Assembly: GCF_000001735.4 (NCBI RefSeq) | Contig: NC_003076.8 | Span: 20,339,835-20,403,834, forward strand | DNA length: 64,000 nt | Direction of reading: 5' to 3' | DNA from: Arabidopsis thaliana | Taxonomy: Eukaryota > Streptophyta > Magnoliopsida > Brassicales > Brassicaceae | Part shown: piece after piece, positions 45,265 to 58,384 of the stretch | Numbering within the stretch: the stretch's first letter is position 1 | Layout of the letters: each line of letters opens with the position of its first letter | Position numbers and translations under genes: made by a program | The notes under the pieces: model-generated | What the model was told of the DNA's origin: nothing | Database searches by the model: none | What the model saw: the letters and a program-made list of their open reading frames with translations, nothing else

Positions 45265-47668
45265 ATTTTGAAGCCCACTCTTCCACAGCTCAATCCAACT
45301 GCATAATAAGCCCTTCTGAACCGAGACCTATAACTGTATTTGTAATAAAACCGGATATAACCCGAAGAACCACAATTTCATACCGGTGCTAAGATATAAG
45401 TTTCGGTCTCATTTAAGTCATTGAAACATTGGTAAAAGTTTGAAAACGTATATATACATCAATATAATAAATTTGTAATGTAAAACCAAAATTTGCAAAG
45501 AAAGTTACTAACCATAGATCGTGTAAAGCTAGAAAATAATTTATGTTTTGGTGGTATTAGAAAAAAATATGAGAGAGAGGATGAGATTGTAGAAAGTGGG
45601 GGAAACACGAGAGGGGAAAATGCTAGGAAGAAGTAAGAAACATGTTGATGAAAGTGTGCAAAGGAGATGGGGAACAAATAATGGGTCCCTTATTTACATT
45701 TTTGCCGATTTTAAAGCGTTTTAATTGTTGATGAGTCAACTTCACTGTCTCCTTTGTTTATCTATCAAGTAATTTTGAAATTCTAAACTCGTAATTTACA
45801 CGAAAAGTAATATTCCCGCAAAAAATATCTCAAATAATCACTTCGGTATTTTACATATCACTTTAGTGATTTGCGTGTTAATTACCAATGTCATACACTT
45901 ATCTTTCGAAAAGCATTATTATCAACCAAAAAAAAAAACTTTCGAAAACCATAGACTATTGTTTGTGGCTTTGTGCTTGATATCTCTAAAGTTTCAACAC
46001 AATGAATAATCGCGTCTAACATCGATGAGACATGATAGAACTAACGTAAGAGAATTCCATTACCGTCTATGATAACAATTAAAAATAAAATCTTAATAAC
46101 ACGATCAAATAAGTCTTTTATAAAAAAATAATTTATTTAAAAAAGTGATCCTTGTTTCCTCGATTAAACAACGATATTTGGAAGATATGATTCCTTCTCA
46201 AATACCGGTTTAAGCTAAATCATTTAACTCTTTTTTGGATAGTAACTCAAAATTTTGAGCAAGAGGCGATCTTTTACACATTTTTTTTTTGATGATCCAT
46301 TTACGATTTCTTTGTTATTTTTTATTCTTTGTACTATATAAGCATAAGATAGATTAACATAATTCTTAGAACTCTATATAATAGTTGTCTACTACATTTG
46401 TCCTTCCAAACCATCCAACGTTTTTGTTTCTTTGTTTTGTTTTTAAAATCCAGGAATACTAATATTGTTACTTATATATGTATATTTACGAGTTATCGTT
46501 GAAACTTGATCGTGTGGAAGACAGAGAAATAAGCTTTAATTATGGCCAAAAAAAGTTCTCAAATCAGTGGTTGGATAGAAAAAAAAAGAGCAAAACGTTG
46601 AGGTTGATTAAAATGGTGCAAAATGAGTGGTTCTGTTTGTTAAAATGGAAGAATGCACGAGTCTCATCATGCTTTTCCTTCGTTTTGTCTTTTTATTGGG
46701 ACATTCTTCCAATATTTTCAAGATCGCTATGAGTAAATCTTATTTTTCCCTTTTTCCTCGATTTCACGTGTGGATCACTTCACATTCTCCACTACCTTTG
46801 TCTGGATCGGTGATACTAGCCAATTTCAAACTCCTTTGCATCATTTTACAATTTGAAGTTAGTTCTCAATCGAATTCTACTCGACTCAACAATTCTCTTT
46901 TAAACGTTTTAGTCTCTAATTGTTACTTTTTATTTGTATTATTGATAAGGATGAATTTTCGGGATTTATCGAATGATAAAGTCGTCGGGGTTATTCATGG
47001 GAGCACATATAGATGTACCATGATGTGATATCGTGATCCCATTAACCTCAGAGAGCCAAAATCACCGAAAGTTGTGTCTTTGTCTTAATTGGTAAATTCA
47101 ACAGATGTTTGTATAATGGTGGTAATTGGTAAGAAGGAGACCCACATGTTTTAATTATTAAATTATGTGTATATTTTCACTATTTGTATGATTTAAATTC
47201 AAAATACATAAAAGAAGATAATAGAAGAAAGTAAATATAAAATTCAGAGTATATGCACTAAGACTACTTACATGGCCATATGTTGGTTATTTATTTTCGA
47301 AAATGATGGATGACCTAATCATAAATAAGTTTGGATCATTTAGTACGAATGTTTTTAACAAATAGATCTTATTTTAAAATAGTATATTATTTAAGTCGAC
47401 GTACAATATTATGTGAAATCACGGTATCCGTTTATAACAAGCTTGAAATATACTTCACGGAGTACAATTTCGTCACCATTTTTTTTTATTCCAGCAAATA
47501 AGTCTCCATATGGTCATTTAGAAAACCCACCAAAACTTAACTATAGTAAGCATTTTTTTTTTCCAGTTATTAGTTATGCAATTTATTATATTTCTTAGTA
47601 ATAGACTTTTAACTTTTATTTATCATATAACCACTACATGTTGGTGGAAGAGAGAGTAAATAAGATCT

Positions 47669-47944
47669 TTACCACTTTGTATTGGTCTCTCCGTAGCACG
47701 CGTGGTAGGACCTTGATACTCTGTCATACAACGGTATCAATACCACCAGAAAGGAATGCTCGTTAGCGTCTAAGTATAGTCCAGAAGTTGACCAGACAGT
47801 GACCAATTCCTCCACCCAAAGAGATGGTATTGCGCCATTACTTATATGTACTTGTTTTAATTTATGGAAAATAAAATGACTAACACCAAAAGAGATATTC
47901 TGAGAGGGATATATAACAACGTTTAAAAATCTAATATTAATCAC
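47669..47944 (-). other. Unassigned coding-like stretch
   Basis: A GC-richer island in AT-rich DNA (best part 47650-47840) with a minus-strand open frame of 91 codons containing IPSLWVEELVTVWSTSGLYL. No homologue recognised; could be a decayed gene or element fragment. Confidence 0.25.
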
Positions 47945-48217
47945 ATTTATTCTACATCATTTTCAATATATCTAATTATTTTTGTCAATTCATATCTTAC
48001 GAAATTTTCAATAATATAAGAAAATTAATGCTAGAAAATACAGATTTACTGACTCTGGAAAAATACATATTAGGAATTCTACTCAAGCAATTATATTTGA
48101 TTAACGGAAACATATGCTACCTAGTTTTATACATATCTGATCAATTTTCTGAATTTTTGATAACATCTTAATTTGGATAAATATGCTACCTAGTTACGAA
48201 AATTACACTATATCATA

Positions 48218-48452
48218 CTCCCTCTGTCCCAATATATTACATGTTTTTACTAAAGGCTTAAATAATAAAAAATATTTTTTACAAAATTATTATTTAATAA
48301 TTTAATTTAAAACAGCTCAACCAATCATAGAAAATACTGTAAAATATAATAAATTAAATTCATTTATATTTTGTATACAAACTTGCAAAACATCTAATAA
48401 ATTTAAATAAACAAAAACACCCAAAATATCTAACAAAATGAGACATAGTGAG
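48218..48452. mobile_element. Stowaway-like (Tc1/mariner) MITE
   Basis: A 235-base AT-rich non-coding element. It starts CTCCCTCTGTCCCA and ends TGAGACATAGTGAG, whose complement is CTCACTATGTCTCA (11 of 14 match). Flanked by TA on both sides (48216-48217 and 48453-48454), the Tc1/mariner target site. The CTCCCTC-type end is the Stowaway hallmark. No transposase. Confidence 0.85.
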
Positions 48453-50231
48453 TATTAAATTCCGACAAATCATATCACCCTAGTTCTGAACAAAAAGATT
48501 ATGATTCTCATCATATGAATTTATAGTTCTAAGAAGTATTTTGGTTTTGTTTAGGTGACTATTGACATTTGAAAATCTATATATACATAGTAGATATTAA
48601 AAACTCTAAGCAATTAACAAGTTAAGAACTACTAAGTTGTGACCAAAACATTAATCTTCCATTTTTTATAGTCTTCCTAGTTTGTGTTATATATTATCAT
48701 TGATGTATCATTATCCGAATTCAAAACCCTCATAATATATACTTTTGTTGGAAACAAGAAAACTAATATATGGCATTAAATATGTCTACGTTTGGTGAAC
48801 CAAATAAAAAATATCTCTACGTTTAAGTCAACAAATTATATGGCAAAAATATCTCTATGTTTATTAGTATATATATTTTCGAAAGAAAAGATGGGATAAG
48901 AAGAGACAAAGTAAAACAAGAGACAAGTAATAATGAAGAGAAAATACAAAATTGGCGGGTGTTCGTTGTCAAAGAATGCATGCGTGTGGAGGAAGCTGGT
49001 CCAATGTTCCCCACCGGGAAAGTGCGACTCTCCTTCTATAACCACTAATTTGTATTTACACCCATCTTAACATTTTTCGTTACTTTCATGATACCTCATT
49101 AAAAAGATAATATAAGAAATGTAAATATCTTAAATACTTGAATAAAGCAATCAAATTACCATCCCTATTAATCATTCTTCCAAATCTATCAATCAACAAA
49201 CTTAATTTAAATATTACCTTAATTTTAAACCGTTTGTCAGAAAAAATTTGATTGAGTCATTTTTTTTTTTTTTTTTTGCATGATTGATGTTGGTATTTGT
49301 TATTAGATAATGTCAGGAGAACAAAAAAGCTAGATCACATGCTTACTCAAATCGATAAGAAAACAATATCCGAAAAGCTTCACCAAACTAGAAATATAAA
49401 TGATACAAGAGGGTTTTCATAAGTGGAATATAACAGGTAGGGCTACGCGTAAGCCTCCCTAGGATTTGGAATCCAGTATTAATAAATTCTTACACTAAAA
49501 GATTACAAAAACAAAAACCTAAACCTTGGAAAACTACGGTTTATGATTCCTAGTGGCTTTTGGTATGTTTGAACTCATTTCAGTTTCATGTGTTTTTCTA
49601 TTATAGAGTTTTTTTTCCTGCAGGTAAATCTAGTTTTCAACCAATATATTGTACGTTTTCAGTTATCTGACTCCCAACTCTTACAGCCTCTATTGTATTT
49701 ATGAAAAAATAAATGAGTTTAAACATACCAAGTAGTATATATGTTTAATATATCTGTGGACTGTGTTATTAATTGAATTCATTAGTTTGATTAAAAATTT
49801 ACATACTGTTGACTTTAATTAACAGCTTATACTAATTTCAAAAGTAACGTGTCAAAAGCAAATTAAGATTTTTGAAAGAAAAACATCCATGAGACAAAGT
49901 TTTTTATTTATCATTTTTTTTTTTAAAACTACTAAATCTTTTGTTTTTATCAGTAGATACAAACTCTGTGAAAGTAAAGGGTTGGTGATCAAAAGTAAAA
50001 GAAACTTAGGCGAGTACTCGTGTGAGGTGTTACCATCGAGCAATCAAGTAATTACTTACTTTAATTCCATTTTTTTTTTATTGAAAATTGACAACAAACA
50101 CACATTAAAGTATATGTGTATATATAGATACGTGTGTGCATGGGTCTCCTCTATATGAGTGATCAAAAATTGTATTGGAGTTAAGCTACAAAATCTTCTC
50201 ATTCGATTTTCTCTCTTTATTTCTCTCTCTA

Positions 50232-53219
50232 ATGAAGGGAACTCTAAGATACTTAGCAGGAATCGCTGGGCCAAATGGGTTTGGCTCAAGATCCACAGCT
50301 GAACAAGTTACACAACATAGCTTTTTTCCTTGTTCACATCTCACTGCCATAATCACTGGTTTGTCTCCCCTCATCACTTAAACTACCATTTACTATTTCA
50401 GTCTTTATAGTGTTTTTGTTGAGTAGATATTTGTGTTTCTTTCCAAATTTCTTGGATGTTCCGGGAGGGACATTCTGCGTTCGTGTGTCCTAAGGAAGGT
50501 TTCAACTTTCAAATATTGTAAAAACCAAATAGTTGTGAACTTACATGATCGAAGCACATCGCCGATAATTCCCAAAAGGTTTATATTTACACAAGGAAGA
50601 ACAATTACGATAATTATAAAGTCCTCAATTAATCTAATGTTTTGAAGATTTATTTTTATCAAAAGCTTCTGATACTCTCATAGTAGACACTTATATCTTT
50701 TTTTGTCAAACTTAGCAGACACTTATATATAATATTTCACTTATTGTCTTGAAATTGCATTACAAAAAACTTAGTCTTGAAATGATTATTGTTATAATTT
50801 CATAAAAACGAAAGTAGCTAGGATAAGAGTCAGACAGTTATATGATAATTTATAAGTTGTATCTTTTTTTTCCAATATACATGGGAAAGAAACTTTTCAG
50901 GCAAAAGAAACGATATGTATATTAATATTATTATCAAACGTTATGAGATATGTGTTTTGTTTATGCCGGCGACAATATATCAATTTTGTCTCCATTGAAA
51001 TTTGAAACAATAGGTATGGTTGGTTACAGCATATGTCCATATACAATTGATTTGCCTTTTGACTTTAACCTTTGATACATGTCTCATCGTTGCAAAACAT
51101 TACTTTATTTAATTTTCTTAAGGGATCAGCCTGCCCAAAACGTACTTTATGCCATCTTTATGTTCCCTAATTTGTCGGTTAAAACTTTATGCAATGAGGG
51201 TCAATGAATTTTAAAGTGGCCTCTCTTTACTCTCTCTTTATGTTGCAAAGAAAAACAAAAAGGCTGCTTTTAGAGACATCAATTGTCGAAAACCAATTCC
51301 ACTACCCAATTGTAGTGAAATAATCTGGTTAATTATGATTTCAGTTATGCTGGATCTGAATTTAACTGTGGACTCTTTTTTATTTTTTCCATATACACAC
51401 ATAATTTGGAGAAAATACTTAATAACAAATAAGTTTCACTTTTGTTAAATACACTTGCTAAAATTATTTTTATCTAAGAAAGTCCAAAAGCACCATTTCA
51501 AAATTAACTGATACGAAGTGAAATGGTTCATGTTTTTTATATACTAGATTGTATTTTTTTATGAAATGTTTGATGCATACTACTTTCTAACAGGAGGAAC
51601 GTCTGGGATCGGTGCGGAAACTGCGAGAGTGTTAGCAAAAAGAGGGGTGAGAGTAGTGATGGCAGTAAGAGATATGAAGAAAGCAGAAATGGTGAAGGAG
51701 AGAATAATAAGAGAGAATCCAGAAGCTGACATTATATTATTCGAGATTGATCTGAGCTCTCTATCTTCCGTTGCCAGATTCTGCTCTCAATTTCTTTCCC
51801 AAGATCTTCCCCTCAACATACTCATGTACGTAAGATTCACTCTACATGTTACCCATGCACGTACCAATTTTCATATACAAAATGAGAATTTAATAATTCT
51901 AATGGTTAAAATGAATTTTGCAGAAACAACGCAGGAGTTTTCTCTCCAAATCTTGAATTCTCCGAAGAAAAGATTGAGCTGACATTTGCTACAAACTTTT
52001 TAGGTAATTTTGTGGAATTACATATGATACATGAATATATCTATGTAGAGTGAAAGAAAATTAATGATGGTTAGCATAACTTTTCAGGACATTACTTATT
52101 AACAGAAATGCTGATAGAGAAAATGATAGATACGGCAGAGAAGAGTGGAATCGAAGGACGAATCATTAACCTTTCCTCTGTGATTCACAATTGGGTCAAG
52201 CCTGATTGTTTCTCCTTCCCTAAATTGCTCCATCCCATTAGGTAATTTACATTCGTTTTCCATTTTTTACGTGTGGAAAGTATCTAAGAAAAAATCTATC
52301 TCAAAAATATATTTATTATCATTAGGTTTGTGTAATTGTGTTTAATTTGTAATTGTGTTTTGTAATCGTGTAGTAGGTATAACGGGACAAGGGCATATGC
52401 TCAGTCAAAGTTGGCTACAATTTTACATGCGAAAGCGTTGAGCAAGCAATTAAAGGTACATTTGAATATTAATAATTACATTCTTTCTTTTTTGTTTCAT
52501 TTTTTCACGTAAAATAATAATCAGAAATATTTATCACTGAATGTGCTTACAGGACAGGAATGCAAACGTGACGATAAATGCAGTCCATCCAGGAATTGTT
52601 AAAACTGGAATTATCAGAGCACACAAGGGTCTTTTTACAGGTAAAATAAAACATTTTTAACCATACATATATATAGAAGTGCAAAAGGAATCTAATAAGT
52701 AAAAAAAAATATTAAAAAATCTAAAACATGATGTGGTCTGATGATGCATGCAGATTCTCTGTTTTTGATAGCTTCGAAGCTGCTAAAATCTATAAGCCAG
52801 GTAGGTGTGAATAATACATGCTTTCCTTTTTGTCTAAATAGTACAGTTATGGCCCAACATGGCAACAAGTTCATCCTCTTTTTTCTGACACTAGATTCCT
52901 TTTTGTTTTTTTGCATCCCAAATCAAAGTTTTGTCATCATCATTATTCATGCATTGACTCATTTATAATAATAACATGAAATTTCTTAAAAATATGCTAA
53001 TGGGATTAGGGCGCAGCTACAACATGTTATGTGGCATTGAGCAACGAAACCAAAGGGTTAAGTGGAAAGTATTTTGCAGACTGCAATGAGACCAATTGCT
53101 CAGATTTAGCGAATGATGAGTATGTGGCTCTCAAGCTCTGCACCCAAAGCCGTGCCTTAATCCATGATCATTTGCATGAATTTCAAATACATGCCCTTCC
53201 TAATTTATGTTTTTTGTAA
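50232..53219 (+). CDS. Short-chain dehydrogenase/reductase, TIC32/retinol-dehydrogenase-like
   Basis: Eight exons: 50232-50358, 51594-51825, 51924-52003, 52088-52241, 52374-52455, 52553-52640, 52754-52800 and 53010-53219; 339 residues. It starts MKGTLRYLAGIAGPNGFGSR. The Rossmann cofactor motif TGGTSGIG is split by the 1.2 kb first intron. NNAG lies at 121-124, LSSVIHNW supplies the serine, and YAQSK places Tyr206 and Lys210 in the catalytic positions; HPGIVKTGI follows. All catalytic residues are intact, so an NAD(P)H-dependent oxidoreductase is expected. The TIC32-like group includes a plastid inner-envelope protein, but location and substrate cannot be read here. A stray copy of exon 4 lies at 61.6 kb. 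Confidence 0.92.
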
Positions 53220-54113
53220 ATCATCTTAATAATTCACTTTCTGTCAGAGACCATCCTTCATTTTATTTATGTAAAGCAGTGTTTTAAACAAGACCAATCT
53301 CCTTGTGTGTATACATAAACAATGAATCTATTAAGATTAATAGTTTAGTCATCATACAGGAATTGCTTGTTTACCACAAGTATTTATCGCATGTATTTTG
53401 AACTTTTGACTCCAAATATTATTTGAGACACAACTGAGAATCGATAAATAGCACAACTAAAAGATCAACATGACGCGAGAACATGCTTATAAAATATAGA
53501 CTGAAATTGTAGATGAGGCATCTTATTATACACCAAGAATTCCACTCATCACAATTATCGAAATATTAATAGGAGCGTAGACACGATGTATTTTCTGTAG
53601 GATAGTCTTTTGTCTGTTCCCCTTATTTATAGAATATAACTTGTCAATTTGCGATAAATTAGTGGTATAGTATTCATATAATCTTAAAATATTGTTGGAA
53701 TTTAAACAAACAATAGAGGTTTGTTTGTGTTTTTTTTCTTATTAGTTGACTTTTAAAGAAGGAACCAACTTGGCTTGTGAACATTGCAATCTATGTCATG
53801 TGTATAGCGTGTTGTTGTGCCTTACCAATGGCATATGCAACTATATATGTATATAAACCATTTAAGGTCTTTGCATAGTTAATATTTCCTATAGAAGTTA
53901 GCTTTAATCTGCCCAATTGTTTGTCTATACAATTTTGGCATTATATTTCTATCTAATAAATACATGCCGAAAAGAAACAATTCGTATGCCAAATCTCATC
54001 ATTGCTATTAATTTGAGATCAAATAGAATCACTACTTGAAATGTGCCACTTAAGATAAAAATAACATTTTGTCCAAAAAAAAGATAAAAATAAGTTAGGC
54101 TTTGTATAAGCAA

Positions 54114-54487
54114 CGATTACAGATAAGAAATCACTAGGGGCTAATTAACCTAGTGCTTTAGTCGGAGCCTAAACTATTTTATGCATTTATAACATAAATA
54201 CTATAAATATGATATTATGCATAACAATTATATAAAAATATTTTTTAGAAAAATAAAAATGCTATTTCGTAAACAAAATTTAAACAGTATTTTATATCAA
54301 AAATTATATGAACGTTTATAACTATGTAGATAAAGATAAAACTAAGTTAAAAATTAGAAAACATATTAAAACAAAGTCTATACAATTTTAAGCTGTCAAA
54401 ACAGTTGCGTAGACGTCATTTAAGTGCCTAGTGCCTAGTCAAGGCTTTAGTGACCGCCTACACCGCTTTTAAGAACCGATTGCAGAT
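54114..54487. mobile_element. Unclassified repeat with flanking direct repeats
   Basis: CGATTACAGAT (54114-54124) and CGATTGCAGAT (54477-54487) bracket about 350 bases. The ends are rich in CCTAG/CTAGG and GCTTTAGT motifs (CTAGTGCTTTAGTCGGAGCC near 54150; GTGCCTAGTCAAGGCTTTAG near 54431), and the interior is AT-rich. Structure suggests a small non-autonomous element; class unknown. Confidence 0.4.
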
Positions 54488-54545
54488 GATATGTTTTTGG
54501 GCCAAAAAAAAACTTGTCTCAAGAAAAGAAGACTTTGTTAGCAGA

Positions 54546-55251
54546 CTATTGTTGTTGTTGTTCGGAAGAAGACGCCATTGACTCTTGGGTTTTGTAAGCA
54601 TACCTCATGCATATGGTTGCACGTTCTCCACATAACATACAATTCCATACCTTATGGAAACTCTTAGGAAGATCTATCGAAGTTATAAATGTGGATAGAC
54701 CTTTATGAGACACTATCACCTTGCTTTCACTCACCTTTTTTGCTCCAAAAAATGCAGACTTCATTTTATTGGAGCACAACTAATTTTGTATAACGAACTA
54801 TAAATTTGGACAGAAGAATATCGCATGAGGTGGACTTGGAAGACCTTTAATCCAAACGGAGTAGACTTGGGGTTTAATAGGCAGATTCTAAGTCATGTAC
54901 TTGGACCCTTTAGTATAGTCCGCCAAAACAAAATGACTTTCGTATGACGGTATAAGGTTATGCACCCGGCCCTCCACCAAGGAAGACTACACTTTCTCGG
55001 GTCCTAGATTTTTCTATGCATGTGACCAAATTATATTATTTAAACTTATATGATCCACAGTGCAAGGAAGCATCGATGGAAGGTTCTGTTTTGTACATTA
55101 AGAAGTAGAGACAAAACGGTGGTGGGACGGAGACGTCCCTATGAAGACAGGCTGCCATGAATCTATCCCCGAACATCGTTTCACGGTCAATTTGTAAGGT
55201 ATCTTCGAGAAAAGAAGAAACTCTGGAACAACTCCCAACATTATATGCCAA
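54546..55251 (-). other. Unassigned coding-like region, minus strand
   Basis: Two minus-strand open stretches: 55251-55036 (71 codons, with FGDRFMAACLHRDVSVPPPF) and 54779-54546 (77 codons, with SFHKVWNCMLCGERATICMR and ending QESMASSSEQQQQ). Composition is more coding-like than the surroundings, and a possible donor follows FFGAKK. No family recognised; possibly exons of an uncharacterised or decayed gene. The neighbouring AAT run creates false homopolymer frames. Confidence 0.25.
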
Positions 55252-55316
55252 TTATCAAGATTCAGTTTTGTTTTAAAGAATCTACATTTCTGAATTTTGT
55301 AACGAAAAAGATAATA

Positions 55317-55496
<180 letters not shown>

Positions 55497-56021
55497 GAAA
55501 ATGGCATTTTCGTTACACATTTTTTCCTTTCAACCACTAAAAGAATAAAAAAAAAGTAATACTATTTTCTTGTATTATAAAAGCTTTCACTCAAACGTAA
55601 TTTCAAAACATTTTACGCCCAAAACTGCTTAATGAAAAGATCAACGACCCGTGAAACGAAAAGCTAATACAACCCGACTAAGTAAAGCAATTTCTTCCAG
55701 AGTATACATGGATTGAAGATGGACACGTCATCTTAGCATGCCACAAAACCTTAGATATAGAAAGTTATAATCAAGGTCAACTAGGGAAAACGTTAATAAG
55801 TGTTACTTGCTATAAAACAAGTAAAGTTAGCAGAAAAAAAAAACTAATTATTTTAGCCAGTGGGTTAGATTAAACTTCTACGAAGACGTCGAAGAGAGCA
55901 GTGGTTGACCTGAGAATACTATTTATAGAGAACCCTCAGCGACTAAATGTAATCATAAAATTTCTCTGTTGAGGAAGATAAACAAAGAAGAAAGTTTTCT
56001 CCAGCCCTTGGAAACTACTTG

Positions 56022-58363
56022 ATGGCCTTACCAATGTTCGGCAGTATCGACTTTACCAATTGGTTTCTTAAAAAGCTAGAGGAACAAGACGAGAGCTTTG
56101 GGGGAACGTTTTTGCACCTAGCTGTGAAACTGGGAAATGAGGAACTCGTGAAGAAGATAGTCGAGATTCACCCTTCCCTAGTCAGTTCCACTAACACCAA
56201 AAGTGACACACCTCTCCATTTGGCTGCGAGATTGGGACACACAAGCATCTTGCTGCTGATGTTAGAGTCCACAGCGGAGTCCATAGAAAGCCTAGAGGAG
56301 ACAGTGCCGAATGATCTAAAACTTGCAGAAATGGTGAATAAAGATGGTTTTACGCCTTTGCATTGCGCGGTGATGAATGGCTCCGTCGAAACCCTGACTG
56401 CGTTTATCAACAAAGCTCCCTTGTCTTTCGACTCAGTCACACTACAAACAAGCGAAACAGTTTTCCATTTAGCTGCCAGACACAAAAAGATGGAAGCCTT
56501 TATTTTCATGGCCAAGAATGCCAACCTAAGAAGACTTCTCTACGAGCTGGATGGAGAGGGCAATACTGTGCTTCATGCTGCCGCCTCTGTAGGCTTTCTC
56601 TCCGTAAGTCTTCTCCTTCGTCTTTAAATTTTTCCTTTTTTCTGTGTTTTCTATTTGTAGCAAAAACAAATTCTGTGTGCTGATTTTTATAACTAGCAAA
56701 AAAAATTCCTCTTCAAATTTGAATCGGGATTCTCTTGTGGGTGACATGCAAGAGTAGTACATAGTTTCTACAAAGCCCAGTCTAGATGAAATAGTAAGCA
56801 TAACATAAGCCCTAAGAAACCCAGAGCAGAAACAATCTTGAACAAGGCTAATAAAAAGCGAAGCCCAAGAGGCCTAGAAGATGAAGGATTTTTCAATTTT
56901 TTGAAAAATCTTTTGTTAATCTATCGGCAAACTGTTATTTCTCAAATTCATCATCATCATCAATTCATCATCACCTGTTATGTTTAAGGAGTTTTTTTGT
57001 TCAATGACTATGTAAACAGATTCTGATCTAATAAAATGACGTTAAGAAAAAGAAAAAGAAAACTATTTGATTTAAATAAAATATAGAACTACAGAAGCAA
57101 ATAAATATCCTTACTTTATTTTCAAAAACACAACGTTAATTTAAAATATCATCGATTGCAATCTTGCATATTTGATTAATCATCATTTCAGTTTTAAGGA
57201 TCCATTTCATTAAAAATATTTCATGTACAAAGATTATAAACCGACCATCTGCAGTTCTGCAATCTTTGATAGATTCCTTACATATTACATATCTGGTATT
57301 TTCATCTGAAATTCTCTAATATATTAATGTATTACAGCTGGTAAGTTACATAGTTCATGAAATAAAAATAGAAGTCACCACCCAGAACGATAAAGGTTTT
57401 GAAGCTGTTGATCTTCTCAATAAAGATGATGAAGATTTCAAAATGATGTCTATGATTTTGGGGCATGATTCAGAAATAGTTCAACGCGCTGCTTCAAGTC
57501 CACGAGATGCTTATACACCTTCAACACAAACCGAGGTGGAAAATTCCGAAATCCACCATGAACAAGGACTAGTAGCTCCTGAAATAAAAGAAGAGAACGT
57601 CACCAACGAGAACAATAAAGTTTTTGAAGCGATTGATCTTCCTACCAAAGAAGATGGAGATTTAAAAATGCTTGCTGGGACTGATTCAGAAACATTTCAA
57701 CTCCCTTCAAGTCGGACAGGAATTTTAACACCTGAAACAGAAACCGAGATGGTAATATCAAATACCCTCCATGGCATAAGACATGGTCTTCGAGAGAGTC
57801 GCATCAAGGAAAAAGAGATGCAGTCCGAGGCTTTGCAAAACGCAAGGAATACAATTACGGTTGTCGCAGTCTTGATTGCATCAGTTACTTTCACTTGTGG
57901 GTTGAACCCGCCTGGTGGAGTCTATCAGGATGGACACTTCATAGGGAAAGCAACCGCGGGGGGAACGGTGGCTTTCAAGGTCTTCTCGGTAAGCAATAGC
58001 ATCGCGTTGTTTACATCACTATGTATCGTCATTCTTCTGCTCAGCATTATACCATTTAGGACGAAATCACTCAAGACATTCTTGATTATAACACATAAGA
58101 TGATTTGGCTGGCTGTTATAGCCATGGCAAGTGCTTATGTCGCTGGTACATGTGTCACTTTACCCCATTCTAGAGGAAACAAATGGGTACTCAAAGCCAC
58201 TCTGGTTATTGCTTGTGTCATGCTAGGAGGTATGTTTATTTTTCTATGGTTTAAGCTGGCCAACCATATGTCAAGGAAGAAGAAGATGAGAAAAAATATG
58301 ATGTCCAGGATAGAAACCCTGAATAAGGCAGCTGCTTTCGTGGATGGCTATTACAGCTATTAA
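56022..58363 (+). CDS. Ankyrin-repeat membrane protein with PGG domain (ACD6-like family)
   Basis: Exons 56022-56603 and 57338-58363; 535 residues. It starts MALPMFGSIDFTNWFLKKLE. Four to five ankyrin repeats fall in the first half (GGTFLHLAVKLGNEELVKKI, SDTPLHLAARLGHTSILLLM, DGFTPLHCAVMNGSVETLTA, EGNTVLHAAASVGFLS). An acidic linker contains an internal duplication. The PGG domain (LQNARNTITVVAVLIASVTF then TCGLNPPGGVYQDG) and about four membrane helices fill the C-terminal third. Relatives such as ACD6 act in salicylate-linked defence and cell death at membranes; this role is inferred from family only. The 734-base intron holds a possible element remnant, and a Helitron begins 21 bases after the stop. 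Confidence 0.93.
56700..56890 (-). mobile_element. Possible element remnant in the ankyrin-gene intron
   Basis: A GC-richer stretch with ACAATCTTGAACAAGGCTAA and AAGCCCAAGAG, resembling 37890-37975. It lies about 100 bases after the donor and leaves both splice sites intact. Family unknown. Confidence 0.3.
57390..57760 (+). repeat. Internal duplication in the ankyrin protein linker
   Basis: Residues around GFEAVDLLNKDDEDFKMMSM, then SEIVQRAASSPRDAYTPSTQ, are repeated about 75 residues later as VFEAIDLPTKEDGDLKMLAG, then SETFQLPSSRTGILTPETET. The copies are well diverged, so the duplication is old. Confidence 0.75.
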
Positions 58364-58384
58364 AATTATTATATATTATATACA

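Larger units (their letters stand above)
44110..50225. other. Six-kilobase gene-free spacer
   Basis: Holds a copia 5'-end relic (44570-45264), a Stowaway-like MITE (48218-48452), T-runs at 44546-44567 and 49259-49279, and an unassigned minus-strand coding-like stretch (47944-47669). Otherwise AT-rich with no supportable gene. Short frames at 46478-47028 and 49852-50158 show no domain. Confidence 0.5.

Noticed and set aside
50359-51593. Several short frames in the first dehydrogenase intron
   Set aside because: No domain, AT-rich; the intron is required to join the halves of the TGGTSGIG motif.
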